Shown here: positions 23,300 through 35,510 of the stretch, one piece after another | How positions within the stretch are numbered: position 1 is the first letter of the stretch | How the letters are laid out: every line of letters starts with the position of its first letter | DNA from: Budorcas taxicolor | Taxonomy: Eukaryota; Chordata; Mammalia; Artiodactyla; Bovidae | Assembly (NCBI RefSeq): GCF_023091745.1 | Contig: NC_068912.1 | Location: 60,602,567-60,666,566, forward strand | Direction: 5' to 3' | DNA: 64,000 bases | Notes under the pieces: generated by a model | The model's database searches: none | What the model saw: the letters and a program-made list of their open reading frames with translations, nothing else | What the model was told of the DNA's origin: nothing | Made by a program: the position numbers and the translations under genes

Positions 23300-24147
23300 T
23301 TAGAAATGTGAATTACAAAATCAACAGAGATGTTCAGTACGAAGATAAAAATTTGGAAATCGTTACAATAAAATAGAAGTTGAAGCTGTGCGGAGGGCTA
23401 ATTTTTCTTTCTTCTCTCACTATACACAGCAAGAGAAGATAACCAAAGAAATAATTTTTATGAATAACAAAAATGATGTGTTATGTAAAAGAAGAGAATC
23501 CCAAGCAGAGATCCTATACAGCAAACTGAAAGAGTAGTCAGAGACATGAAAAAGCCAAATGAAAATAGGTATAATAGAAGAAAAGATGAGAACGATTTCA
23601 GGATGGATGCTAGAAGGATACCTTTAGTTTTTGTCTAGATGTCTATTCCGGTTAGCTGGTAACAGAGCTTCCTTATCTGAGAGAACTTCATCCTGTGCTC
23701 TCTGACTCTCTCTCTCTCTCACACACACACACATATTCAGCACCAGGGGTGATTATTTGATGTCAGTAATTATTACCATTCCTCCCAAGTAATGATAACT
23801 GATTTAAGGGCAGTCTTATGACTTAAATCCATTTTTTTCCAGGAATTTTAATCCTGACTTAGTTGGTACATGGAGACAGTGGTAGTGAGAGGTGAGTCAT
23901 TCCTATACCAGAATACAAAAGAGACTCTCCACAAACTCCTGACTGAGGTATATGGCTTAGTGCCGATTCCTATACTTCTTAAACTCGGTTTATTTTGTGT
24001 TTCCCTAGGTTCTGTGAATTAACTGGTAACCTTAAAAACACCTTTTTCTTTGGCTTAATTCATCTAGAACTGGTTTCTACTACTTGCAATCAAAGAACTC
24101 CAGATCGTGCTAAAAATTAGTAACAAGAGATACAGTATCACATGTAA
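23300..24147. other. Unassigned stretch with a CT/CA microsatellite
   Basis: (CT)n then (CA)n at 23706-23733. Otherwise no repeat or gene recognised. Confidence 0.5.
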
Positions 24148-24149
24148 CA

Positions 24150-24324
24150 GGACTGAAGCTTGCCAGGTTCCTCTGTCCATGGAATTCTCCAGACACGAAT
24201 ACTGGCGTGGGTTGTTACTTCCTACTCCAGGGGATCTTCTTGACCCTTGGATTGAACCTGATTCCCTTATATCTCCTGCAATGGGAGGCAGGTTCTTTAC
24301 GACTAGCATCACCTGGGAAGCCCT
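24150..24324 (-). mobile_element. Bov-tA SINE, 3'-truncated
   Basis: A reverse-orientation head (24324-24270) and body (24270-24150). The usual tail ('ctcagtcgtgtc' side) is missing. Confidence 0.85.
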
Positions 24325-25410
24325 GTGGAAGTGGGGTAGAGGACAATTAAGCTTCTTCTCCCAAACAGAGACATCGGCAGACTTCTTAAAAAAGCCACGA
24401 AGCATCTGATAAACCTATTATCTGCTGTGTTCTATGACTTAGCATATGTGCTTTAGTAGAGCTGGCATGAAAAAGTCAGGGTGTTGGAATGTATGGGCTT
24501 CTTTGTGTAGTCTTCAATACGGTTCTCCAAAAAAAGAGAAATATGTTAGTCTGAACTGGTTCATGTGGAAGCAGAGAAGTATGGCCATATAGTCTGCCCA
24601 AGGGAGGTCATTTATGACTTCGGCTAGCAATCCAAGGTGGTTGAATGTTTGCTAACCATTTCCCTTGTTGAATGGAAACGCCAGATTCTGTTTCTTCACT
24701 AAAATTAATGTGAACCTAAAGAGGAGCAGGGAGATTTGGTGGTAGATAAATCTGGGAACAAAAAGGACCAAAAGAAGGTAATGGAGACAAACTGACCACC
24801 TAGTTTTTCTACCACAAACTTCCTTCTGCTTGATAAATACAAATTATCATCACTAATGAAAAAGAAATCTAGTGGTGTTTGCCCTAGTGGCAGGTGGGAG
24901 TATTAGATTGAGAGTGTTTTACAATTGCTGCTTATTACTTAGTAGTTTTTCCCTGGAGACATGTACAGGATAGCACTTTGGTTCATAAAACTTGACTTAT
25001 CAAAAATTCTTGAGTTTGATTACTAAACCAGGAGTCACAAAAATACAAATAATCCACAGTTATGTAAAATCATAATGAAGTTTATATAGCCAGGGAATCC
25101 CCAAACCTGCCACATAGAGGCTTGTGTTTGCTCAATACTTATACCACACATTTCCTGGTTCCCAAATCCAACCATCAGAAATTGATCTGCTAAAACAGAA
25201 AAGTCTCGCAAAGGAACATACTGCTCATTTTGCATGTTTCATTGGCAATAGTGAGCAAAGGATAAGCAGAAGCATTCCATGGAGCCAAACTATAGTGTGG
25301 TCAATTGACCAAGGAGTTCATTCCTCTGTCAGGGCTGAGACACTTTGCTGTCTTTGATCTTCAGTATATGCTATACATCCTCACCTATTTCCTCAGACAT
25401 CTCATAGTCT
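24325..25410. other. Unassigned non-coding stretch
   Basis: No recognised repeats. Open frames up to about 77 codons have no similarity to known proteins. Confidence 0.45.
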
Positions 25411-25587
25411 CTTTTCCATCTATATCTTTGAATACTCCATTCCCTTTGTAAATCTTTCTTCTTATTCTCAAGAAATCCTATGCATTCTTTAAATCCCATC
25501 ATATGAATGACCTTCCCAAAGCCCAGCCCTCCCTAATCCCAGCTCTAGCCTGGATCTGATGATGCTGATACAGACCAGCATTCTTGA
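25410..25587 (+). repeat. L2-like LINE remnant
   Basis: 'cttcttattctcaagaaatcctatgcattctttaaatcccatca...gaccttcccaaagcccagccctccctaatcc' follows the plus-strand L2 3' region. Diverged. Confidence 0.45.
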
Positions 25588-26190
25588 CCTTTCCAAATCA
25601 ATAGAAATTGATTAGAGGCCAGACGAGAAATTCAGGCAAGACTTTATTGAGACCCCTGCTACAACAGGGGAGAACAAGAACAAGTGACAGATTCCCTTGC
25701 TTGCTCTTCGAGGATGGGGTGAACTTGTTCCTTATATGGAGTGAGGGTAAAAGTGGCTAAGGTGATTTGCCCATCCCTTTGGTGGTATTGAGTTCAGGGG
25801 GCATGCATAGCACCTTGCTTTTACTCCTGCTCCTGACACCTTGTTTTTTCTCCCAGCCATTCAGAAGTGCCAATTGGGCTTTTCTTTTTTCTTTTTCCCT
25901 TGATCTTTTTGCATCTTCTTGTCCATAATTTGTCCTAACTGCACATGCACTCAGTTACCTCTAATCCTGTACAGTTCCTCTGTGTTTGGGGGCTCAAAGA
26001 GAGTTTCAAGCATTGCAGCACTGCAGCCAAGGGTCCCAGGTCCCAGCCTATCTCTGTGTTCCAGCTCTGTGCTCCTGCTGTAGCTAGTGGGCAGCTAGTG
26101 TGTTTCTATACTGCCGTAACTTTTTTTTTTCCTTTTGACTGTATGGTCCTTCTTTCGATCTTGAAACTATGCATAACTTTAAGTTAGAGT
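25588..26190 (-). mobile_element. Solo ERV LTR (family not assigned)
   Basis: Read on the minus strand this has LTR layout. A TATA-like box lies in the complement of 25731-25739, with a polyadenylation signal AATAAA about 90 bp downstream (complement of 25643-25648). A short GC-rich stem (arms 25653-25658 and 25665-25670) lies just upstream of that signal. The end nearest 25588 reads ...ca on the minus strand, the usual LTR terminus. No gag, pol or env sequence was seen beside it, so it looks like a solo LTR. The right boundary is approximate and no target duplication was confirmed. Confidence 0.6.
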
Positions 26191-26394
26191 AAGTTGCATT
26201 TCCTTTTGTTTATCTCAGGGCTTAGTTCAAAATCTGCTTTCAAAATTACAAATTACAGATATAATTAAGTAATTAACAAATGATTTTGAATGAAGGAAAA
26301 GAATCAATTAGTATAGACTATTCATTCAAAAAGATTTGCTGTGAAAGAAATAAGTGTAGACTGATTGCTCAATAATTAATGTGAGATTAATTAA

Positions 26395-26640
26395 GCCCTT
26401 ACCACATTCTAGATACTCTTTCATGGGCTTTACATTTTATTAACTCAGTGAATCCTCAAAACAATCCTTCTTTAAAGTAACTGCAATTATTCTCCTCAGT
26501 TTACTGATGAGAAAACTTAAGAACAAAGTTAAATAACAAGTTATATAATTACCAAGTGTCAGAGCAGAATTTAGTTCAGGTAGTTTGACTTCTTACCCAC
26601 CTCTATTAAACACTATATTACATTGTCTTTCTTGAACATA
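26395..26640 (-). repeat. MIR SINE remnant, long
   Basis: The antisense MIR plan is clear: 'ttattaactcagtgaatcctcaaaacaatcc', 'cagtttactgatgagaaaactta', 'agtgtcagagcagaattt' and 'taaacactat'. Confidence 0.7.
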
Positions 26641-27356
26641 AGGAAACTAGGTGCTAAGTCCATTTATTTTTAAATGTTTACATGCTGTACAGAAAAGACT
26701 TCAAATCACCAGATTGTTTGTATTTTATCCAACTAGATTTTTTCTGCTACCTAGAAAGCTTACTTTTACTTTAAGCAGCTTAAAATTTAATCTGTCAACT
26801 ATATTCTATAAGACCAAAAGTGCTTTTTCTATGTTGCCTGACATACAAGAGAATGCTAAAACAAATTGGATTATAAGTCAGGCAAATATTATCATAGATA
26901 TTTGTGTAAAGTTAATGATTTTTGAATATGTCATAGAAATATTTCCAATAACAATTACATAGACTTGTTCTTCAGAATTAAGTATACTTGGCTGTGTTAA
27001 CTGGCTATTGTTTCTTTCAACTAAATTTTTGATTAAATTAAATAACAAGAAAAAAACCTAAGGTTTCATATATTTTCAAAGTAAACCAAAGTAGTTAGCA
27101 GCAATTTAGTTTGAATTTACTAATTAAATTAAGCTTACTGGTCAATTACTGTCATTTACTTTCTGACTTTCTATTTCTCCAAAACTTTCTCTACTCTCAA
27201 AATCATTTCAAGCTATTTGTTTTTTTTATGCAAAGTCTATTGAATTATAAAAGAAATGTAAATTTTCACTGTCAAAAATTATGATATAAGAATTGTCATT
27301 TTGAGATTTTTCTTCCAGTCTATAGTTTTGTAAATTTAGAGTTATAGATACGTTGG
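26641..27356. other. Unassigned AT-rich stretch
   Basis: No repeat named. A 103-codon open frame at 26651-26962 has no recognisable domain and is rich in codons expected by chance from AT-rich DNA. Confidence 0.45.
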
Positions 27357-27578
27357 TGCATGTGTGCATGCTCAGTTACTTCAGTTGTGTCCAACTCCTT
27401 GGACCTTATGGATTGTAGCTTCCCAGGCTCCTCTGTCCATGGAGTTCTTCAGGCAAGAATGCTGGAATGGTTTGCCCTGCCCTCTTCCAGGGGATCTTCC
27501 TGACCCAGGAATCAAACCTGGGTATCCTGCATTTCAAGCAGAGTCTTTACTGTCTGAGCCACCAGGGAAGTCCAGACA
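27357..27578 (-). mobile_element. Bov-tA SINE
   Basis: A reverse-orientation complete copy, head at 27578-27500 and tail at 27357-27400. Moderately diverged. Confidence 0.88.
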
Positions 27579-27887
27579 CAGCCATAACATCCACTTAATT
27601 CAAATTCATCAGGAAAAAGTTGTTTAGAATGCAAAATGATGTAACTACTTTGCAAAATGGTTTGACAGTTTCCTAAAGAGATAAGTTATAAATTTACTAG
27701 ATGACCCAAGAATTTTATCCCTAAGTGTCTACCCAAGTGAAATGAAAACCTATGGTCTATGCAAAGACTTAGATGTGAATGTTTCTAGAAGCATTAGTCA
27801 TAATAACCAAAAAATAGAAACAATACAAATGTCCATCAACTGCTAAGCAGATAAATTCACCAATTATGATATATCGCATATTGACTG

Positions 27888-28093
27888 AGTGAAGTCGCTC
27901 AGTTGAGTCCGACTCTTTGCAACTCCATGGACTGTAACCTCTCAGGGTCCTCCATCCATGGGATTTTCCAGGCAAGAGTACTAGAGTGGGTCGCCATTTT
28001 CTTCTCCAGGGGATCTTCCCCACCCAGGGATCAAACCCTGGTCTCCCACATTGTAGACAGAGGCTTTACCATCTGAGCTACCAGGGAAGTCCT
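27888..28093 (-). mobile_element. Bov-tA SINE nested in L1M
   Basis: A reverse-orientation copy interrupting the L1M, whose homology resumes on the other side. It is therefore younger than the L1M. Confidence 0.9.
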
Positions 28094-28359
28094 TTTACAG
28101 ACTTTTATACCCATAATATGGAATACTATTTGACAATGCAAAGGAATAAACTACAGGCACATCCTACAACATAGATGAACTTCAAAAACCTTATGGCAAA
28201 TGAATGAAGCCAGATACAAATGACCAAATATTGTATGATTTCATTCGTGTGAAACGTCTAGAAATGACATGTCTGGATACAGAATAGAATCACAAAGCAC
28301 ATTAGTGTTTTCCTGGGTTTGGAGGCGGGAATGGAGACTGACAGCAGACTGGCATGAGA

Positions 28360-28409
28360 AGATGTTTCAGAAAGAAACATCTTTCTGATGTTTCTAAGAA
28401 AGAAACATC
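28360..28409. repeat. Tandem pair of short hairpins
   Basis: agatgtttc (28360-28368) pairs with gaaacatct (28374-28382). gatgtttc (28387-28394) pairs with gaaacatc (28402-28409). The two units are a local duplication. Confidence 0.75.
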
Positions 28410-28620
28410 TTGGAAATAGTCTAAAAATAGGATTGTGTTGATGATTCCACAACACTGTGAAATTTAATAAAACTCATTTAATTATATACTTAAAGTGAAT
28501 TTTCAGGCATATAGATGATACCTCAATAAAACTATATAACAAAACCAGCAAGAGAGAGTCTAGGCATAAATGGGGCCAACAGGCATATGAGAATTCTCTG
28601 TATCTGCCCGTTAAGTTTTG

Positions 28621-29008
28621 TTGTTCAGTAGCTCAGTCGTGTCTGACTCTTTGCGACCCCATGGATGTAACACACAGGATTCCCTGTCCTTCACCACTTC
28701 CTAGAGTTGCTCAAACTCATGTCCATTAAGCCAGTGATACCATCCAACCATCTCATCCTCTGTCATCCCCTTCTCCTCCCTTCTATCTTTCCCAGCATCA
28801 GGGTCTTTTCTAATAATTTGGCTCTTCACATCAGGTAGCCTAAGTATTAGAGCTTCAGCTTCAGCATAAGTCCTCCCAGTGAATATTCAGGGTTGATTTC
28901 CTTTAGGATTGACTGGTCTGATATCCCTGCAGTCCAAGGGACTCTCAAGAGTTTTCTCCAACTCCACAGTTCAAAAGCAACAATTCTTTGAGACTCAGCC
29001 TTCTTTAA
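28621..29008 (-). mobile_element. BovB 3'-end fragment, copy 3 (old)
   Basis: Tail units at 28623-28640, then the antisense of the C-terminal ORF. On the minus strand 29038-28847 still reads RIVAFELWSWRKLLRVPWTA. Several indels and substitutions make it clearly older than copies 4 and 11. Confidence 0.88.
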
Positions 29009-29189
29009 TTTTACTCTGAACCTAAAACAAACAAACAAAAATTCTAGTTAAAGAAAAAGCATAAAATAAAAAGGAATATGGTGAATTTTTTTGAAGAAAA
29101 TTAAACAAAGTCACTTGAGAAAATTAAAAAATGGAAAACTATCTAAAAAAATACAAAATTCAACAAGAAACTCTTGAGAATATCCTGAC

Positions 29190-29577
29190 CTCAGGATCCA
29201 GTCTAGGTTCCTATATGTTACACAGGATGTTCTTCACTCTTGTCTCTTGCCTTCCTCTCTCCTAGTATCTCATTGTGGTACTGCTGTTCCATAGTTCCTT
29301 TCACCTTTTAGGCTGTTTCTTGAGCCTAAGCCTTTGCTCATTTCCTCCTATACATGAAATGCCACTCCTCACTAACTCCCATACTAGGCATGCATTCACC
29401 TATTTGCAAAGAAACATACCTTGATTTTCATGCTATCCTTCCAACTCCCTAAACTCAGAAGGAATTATTCTCTGTAATATTTGTATAATACCTCCTAATT
29501 ACTGAACAACATATATTTATATAGCTATTTATTTATGAGATTTCCTCCTTCTTATTTATGAGATTGCTTCTTTTCCT
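29190..29577 (+). repeat. L2 LINE remnant, left part
   Basis: Plus-strand L2 3' wording, for example 'agcctaagcctttgctcatttcctcctatacatgaaatgcc'. It continues right of a SINE fragment. Confidence 0.55.
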
Positions 29578-29695
29578 GCGTGAGGAAGATCCCTTGAAGG
29601 AGGAAATGGAAAGTCCCATGGACAGAGGAGCCTGGTGGGCTACAGTACATGGGGTCGCAAAGTGTCAAACATGACTCAGTGACTGAGCACGCACG
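29578..29695 (+). mobile_element. Bov-tA SINE, 5'-truncated
   Basis: Only the body and tail remain ('ggaagatcccttgaag' to 'gactcagtgactgagcac'). The tRNA-like head is missing. Confidence 0.85.
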
Positions 29696-29800
29696 CACCC
29701 TTTCTTAGACTCTGAGTTTACCATTATTATTACTTTTGGTTTCTTTAGACCTAGTGCTTGACACTAAGTAAATCCTCAAAATATTTGTGGAATAATGAAT
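29696..29800 (+). repeat. L2/MIR-type 3' end
   Basis: 'agacctagtgcttgacactaagtaaatcctcaaaatatttgtgg' is the usual terminal block and completes the L2 remnant on the left. Confidence 0.55.
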
Positions 29801-31481
29801 TAATATATCTATAGATACTAGGGATTCAGAGTCAGTATTTACAGGGCACTGTCATCCAAACTGACATGAACTACTTTTTCATCCTTATTGGCAGCTGAAT
29901 TCCAGGGGTGATGACACAGTGACATCTACATGAAATCACAGGTTAAAATATTTCATTTATGAACTCACATCTGTTCATGTTTTCCAAAATGTGAAATGGC
30001 AGTCTTTTGACCAAATCCATTACTTGCACATAGGATGGATCAAGTCTATGCATGTTGTGACTGGTGTCTTGCAATGATGATAGATCACATTGCCTAACAG
30101 GCTGTCATTTCCTGACATGATTTACAATTCACAGTAGAGACCACAAGGGAAGATGGACGGCCACTTGGGGACCACCTGTTATAGGTGAGGAATGCAGTAT
30201 CATTTTCAGCTGTTATAAAATCACCTCATTGGAGGATTTGGAAGCTAGTCAATAGGCAGTGGGTAAACAAATACGCCGGGCAAAGTAAACACCACCAAAT
30301 GATGGATTTCAGACATGGGAGTTCAAACAGAGCTAGGAGTTTCACACTGCTCCATTTTGTATTACTAGAACTATGCAGGGGACTGTGTCATTATGAAATC
30401 CTGCTGTAAGTTGAAATGAAGCCACAAAGATGAACACTATTTCCCAGGGCAGTAATATGAAGCCAATACCATTCTATACAGTATAAGTGATTCATTTGTT
30501 TCAAGGCTGTAAGGGTTATGATTGAAAACAAAGTGCATCGCAAATGTTCTAATACAAACTATGAACATAAACATGTTATTTATTCACAACCATACAGTAT
30601 TATAATAAAATATTTTAAAAATTGTAGAAGGAACAATGTGCAAACTTATGATTTTTTTGGTGTGGACTCTCACATTGCTGAGTAGAATTCCCCGCAACCC
30701 AATAGGGCTATCTATTTCAGATTTGTGAAGAGAACAGTAATGTCTTCCTAAAAGTTTGTTGAATGTCTCCAAAATGCAGAGTCTGGACACACAAGGAATT
30801 GGAGCTTTTATTGGTGATAATATGGAAGTTTAATTGTTCTTGCTCTGGTTTTTACAGATAATGCTTAAAGATGGCAGAGCAAAACCCCTTCTGCTCTGTT
30901 CTTTGAAACCAACTTAAAATCAAAACAAAGAACCAAGAAGCAAAACGCCAGCTTTGGAAGGCTGCCAAAATGTTGCGAAATTTATATCAGAGTGAAATGA
31001 GGAAGGCAACAGTGAGTGTATACCTCCATGTTAGCAGGAAGTGTGCTGAATCCAAAGGTAAACTGCACTTTCTGAAAGTTAAATCAACGAAATCTCTGCA
31101 ACAGAAAGACTCAGTTGCTTTGTGAGATGTTTGTCCATCACTAACTTTATTGGCCACAATAAAATGATAGGGAAGGCAGAACTAAATAAAGTGACTATAT
31201 ATAAGCTTAGCAAAAAAATAAAGAAAAGAAGGGAAAACATGGCTGATAGGAAATCTTTTATCTAATTATTTAGTATACAAAGATAATACAAACTCCAAAT
31301 CACCACTCAAAAGCTGGTGGCATATTTTGTTGAGAGAGAGAGAAATTTATGCTAGCCCAAAGAGTAATCGAAACTCTAGGACAATTATTAGTTGGGAAAC
31401 ATGTCAAGACAAAGGTTCAGAATTCAAGCTACTGAAATATCTAACTCACTCCACTGGTGTCCTTTCTAACATGATCTCCTT
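29801..31481. other. Unassigned non-coding stretch
   Basis: No repeat named and no gene. The open frames (up to 74 codons) look like chance. Confidence 0.45.
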
Positions 31482-31491
31482 GTGCATTGTT

Positions 31492-32093
31492 CAGTGCAGT
31501 TCAGTTCAGTCGCTCAGTCGTGTCCGACTCTTTGTGACCCCATGAATCGCATCATGCCAGGCCTCCCTGTCCATCACCAACTCCCGGAGTTCACTCAGAC
31601 TCACGTCCATCGAGTCACTGATGCCATCCAGCCATCTAATCCTCTGTCATCCCCTTCTCCTCCTGCCCCCAATCCCTCCCAGCATCAGAGTCTTTTCCAA
31701 TGAGTCAACTCTTCACATGAGGTGGCCAAAGTACTGGATTTTCAGCTTTAGCATCATTCCTTCCAAAGAAATCCCAGGGCTGATCTCCTTCAGAATGGAC
31801 TGGTTGGATCTCCTTGCAGTCCAAGGGACTCTCAAGAGTCTTCTCCAACACCACGGTTTAAAAGCATCAATTCTTCGGCGCTCAGCCTTCTCCACAGTCC
31901 AACTCTCACATCCATACATGACCACAGGAAAAACCATAGCCTTGATTAGACGGACCTTAGTCGGCAAAGTAATGTCTCTGCTTTTCAATGTGCTATCAAG
32001 GTTGGTCATAACTTTTCTTCCAAGGAGTAAGCGTCTTTTAATTTCATGGCTGCAGTCACCATCTGCAGTGATTTTGGAGCCCCCCAAAATAAA
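31492..32093 (-). mobile_element. BovB 3'-end fragment, copy 4
   Basis: About 600 bp, little diverged. On the minus strand the frame from about 32090 to 31713 reads GGSKITADGDCSHEIKRRLL, then YGCESWTVEKAERRRIDAF and the C-terminal WRRLLRVPW block. The flanks gtgcattgtt (31482-31491) and gtgcatagtt (32094-32103) are a near-perfect 10-bp duplication. Confidence 0.92.
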
Positions 32094-32103
32094 GTGCATA
32101 GTT

Positions 32104-33027
32104 AGCTTGAGGAAAAAACAGCAAGTAAAAAAAGAAGGCAAACAAGCAATGCACACAAGTTTCTGGAAAAAAAAAATAGAAAAAAGGTAAAAACACATAA
32201 AAAATATTTTGTCATAAAACACATGACAATTATGAAAGCCTTTTCCCTGAGAATTAAAAGATAATCTAATATACATAGTCCTCTGAAATGTATACAGTCA
32301 AGGTAACCATCAGAAAAATTTAATGATGGAAAATATGCCTTCCAAATGATAACAAAAAACCATGAACACACAAGAAACACAGACATATAGCAAAACAAAT
32401 AAATAGCACAACAAATAAATAGCACTGAACTATAAAAATCATATCATTAAATAAAATGTGAGAGCTAATTATTATATCAGTAAATGTAAATGTGATAAAA
32501 TTTCTCATTAAAAATAAAAGACTCAATTAGAATTAAAAAACCCCACAGGTGTTATATATGATAAAAACAAAAAGATAAAAGCCCCAAATTAAGCTTTGTT
32601 TGAAATTTTATATTAAATAGCATAGCATCAAAATTCAAAATGCCCAAATTTCAGCAAATATAAGCAGTAAGCAAAAATACAATAACACGAAGAGGCTTTA
32701 ATTAACCTCTCTCAGCCCTTAGTAGATGTAATTAAACAAAGATGTATTAAACAATGATATATGTATTAAACAAAGATAAAATTATGTTTAGAGGAGATCA
32801 ATAACCTAGTTCAAATAATTATTCTTAAAGTACAATAAAATTTATCCCTGCAATTAGAACAGAGTCTTTTTCAACTGCCATTGAACATAAATGTTTCATC
32901 CCACAAAAAAACCTTAATAAATTCCAAGTAGATATTATATACACCACATTCTTAAATCATAACAAAATAGTATCAGAAACCAATGGCAAATACAGTGTAG
33001 AAAACAAACCCTAAACTACATGAAATT
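32104..33027 (+). mobile_element. Probable decayed L1M, 5' part
   Basis: From about 32800 the wording ('tttttcaactgccattgaacataaatg', 'aaaaaaccttaataaattccaagtagatattatat', 'agtatcagaaaccaatggcaaa') tracks the endonuclease part of old L1 ORF2 on the plus strand. The part before 32800 is AT-rich and uncertain. Confidence 0.45.
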
Positions 33028-33042
33028 AAAATACATATTAAA
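33028..33042 (+). repeat. Left duplication of a 58-bp L1 tail
   Basis: This 15-base word (aaaatacatattaaa) recurs at 33101-33115 with one difference. Confidence 0.7.
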
Positions 33043-33100
33043 TACAATATTACAAAGTAATTAGCCTCCAATTAAAATAAATGAATTTAAAAAATAAAAT
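33043..33100 (+). mobile_element. Ultra-short ruminant L1 insertion (58 bp)
   Basis: The segment holds the last bases of the ruminant L1 3' UTR ('acaaagtaattagcctccaattaaaataaatg' type wording) and an A-rich tail, and nothing else. It is flanked by a 15-bp near-perfect duplication and sits inside the old L1M. It is an extreme 5' truncation produced by target-primed reverse transcription. Confidence 0.75.
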
Positions 33101-33115
33101 AAAACACATATTAAA

Positions 33116-35475
33116 ACAACGCTTGGGTATAGAATCAAAGTCACATTATAGAAAAAGTAAGAATATTAATTGTAAACCTCTGTAACTCTATCAGATCTTA
33201 TAAAATAGGTGTAGTTTCAGTGCTCAAGTGTATTGCAGTAAATGCTTGTTATTAAATATATAAATGAATTAAAATTTTAGTATAAGTGAAATAAAGTCCA
33301 ATAAAAGCACTAAATAATCAGAAAGGATATATGGAAGTATATAGGGTAAGACAATAAATTGGAACTGTAGTAAACTAATATTTACTAAGGAAATATTGTA
33401 AACTGATACATAAAATGAAGAGCTGTTTTTTGGTATGAGAAACTTAATAACAAAAATACAATTATCCATTAGATAAGTTAACTATGAGTAAAAGGAATAA
33501 AGATACTCAAAATACAAACTGAAAATGGCTATTTGATCACAGAAAAAGAATCACAATATAATACATTTCTAAACTCTATATAAAACCTGAATGAAATAAG
33601 TGATCTTTTGGGAAAATAAAAATTACCAAAACTGATACCAGAGGATTTATAAAATCTAAAAAGGCTTATTATTCTGGAAAAGACCACCAAACCCTAAAGC
33701 TTCATAGGGAAATTCTGTGAGAATATTCATCAAGGAGAAAGAAAACTATTCTATTAGAGGGGAGAGAGAGCAAACAAGAGTATGAGAGAAAGGAAAAGCA
33801 CCTTGATGCTAAGACCTAGGAGAGTAGACATACAAAAAGCTAACTACAGTGCATATGAACAATGCCTCAAGAATCCTAAAACTTCATTGTCAAATAGAAT
33901 CCAAAAGCACTTTAGAAGAATCATATATATGACCAAAAAAATGGCTTTCCTTAAGAAAACAAGATAGTTCAATAATGGGAGATATTTACATCTAATACAC
34001 AGTAAAAGAGAGAGAGAGAAAAAAAACTGGTTATTTCTAAAGACTATGAAGCATAATAAAATTCATTTCCTATTAAAATTTATTTTAAAATTATAATAAA
34101 ATACTAGTTGACAATGCAAATATCCTTAACACACATAAATACACACAAAAACACAAGCCAGCATCACCCTTATTGATGAAACACTAGAAAAATTCCTACT
34201 AAAATTCAAGACAAATACAAAATCCAGAATCATGAAAGACCAGGTTAACAAATTCAAGTATTCAAATAGCGATCAGTCATATCCTTATGCAGCAAAGATA
34301 TCTGACAAAATCCCCTTCATGATAAAAATTCTCAAGCTAAAGACAGAGGTGAACTACTTTGACCTGAGAAAGAGTGTCTATAAATATCTTGAAACTAGCA
34401 TTATATTAAGAATTAATAGTGGAAGATATAATGCTTTCCCTCTAAGACTGAAGGAATATCCATTTCCATATCACCACTCTTGAGCAAAAGAAATTATAGT
34501 ACAGGAAGTTCTAGCCAACAAAAATAAGGCAAGGAAAATAAATAAAGGACACACAGATGAGAAAGGAAAAAATAAAACTGCTCTTATTTGCAAGATTATC
34601 TATGTGGAAAACCATGAGGATTCTACAAAATTAAAAAGAGAATTCTAGAACCAATGTGAGTTCAGTAAGGTCTCAGTATACAAGGCCAACACACAACAAT
34701 CAATCTCATTTATTGTATTAACAACGATTATGTGAAAAGGAAAAAAAAATAAAACCACAATACTGTTTGCAATCAAACTAATGACAATGAAATCCTTATA
34801 TAAAACTTCAGAAAATATGTATAGGATCTATGTCTTGAAAAATAGAGAATGCTGATGAAAGAAATCAGAGAAGACCTAAATAAATATATCGTGTCCAGGA
34901 AGGGAAGACTCAACAATGATAGATGTCAGTTCTTTCCAAATTGATGTACAATTTCAACATAATTACTATAAATATTCTAACAAAGTTTTCATTATGTAGA
35001 CAAGATCATTATAAAAATTATGTAGAAATGCAAAAGAACTGAATAACCAAAATCACTTTGAGAAAGAATACCATTGGATAAGGAACATCATTGGAAGACT
35101 CAATTTTATTATAAGTACATGTCAAATGGTATTATATTGGTAGGGAGACAACTACATGGATCAGCGGAACAAAATGGATAATTCAGAATAGATGGGCACC
35201 AATAGATCCAACTTATGTTTGGCAGAGATGCACAAGCAATGCAACTGAAAGAGGATAACTTGAGCAATTGGACCTCCATAGGCAAAAAAATGAACCTCAA
35301 CCTAAACCTCACCCTTTACCCAAAAACTAACTTAAAATGGATAAAGATTTAAGTGTATAATATAAAACTAATTTTAAAAAAAAGTTCTAAAAAAATTATA
35401 GGAGAAAATCCTCAGAATCTCTGGCTTGGTAAAGATTCTTAGACTTGACACTAAAAATTTGATTTATGAAAGGAA
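33116..35475 (+). mobile_element. Old L1M ORF2 region, decayed
   Basis: Plus-strand L1 ORF2 landmarks are recognisable at the DNA level. Examples are 'agcatcacccttattgatgaaacactag' near 34163, 'tctgacaaaatccccttcatgataaaaattctc' near 34300, 'caggaagttctagccaacaaaaataaggcaag' near 34503, and 'aaggccaacacacaacaatcaatctcattt' near 34682. Frames are shattered by stops and indels; the longest open piece is 83 codons. It continues at 35702. Confidence 0.75.
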
Positions 35476-35510
35476 GAGTAGGTAAATTACAGCATTCAAA
35501 TTAAATTAAA

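Larger units (their letters stand above)
27640..28545 (+). mobile_element. Old L1 (L1M-type) 3' end, split by a SINE
   Basis: Plus-strand L1M wording: 'gatgacccaagaattttatccctaagtgtctacccaag', 'aatgtccatcaactgctaagcag', then after the SINE 'atggaatactatttgacaatgcaaagg' and 'gatgaacttcaaaaacc'. The 3' UTR-like part continues to 28545. No open frame remains. Confidence 0.8.

Noticed and set aside
31621..32190. 189-codon plus-strand frame
   Set aside because: It is the antisense shadow of the BovB C-terminal region, which is recognisable on the minus strand. The same shadow recurs at 2878-3372, 38575-39132 and 62797-63261.
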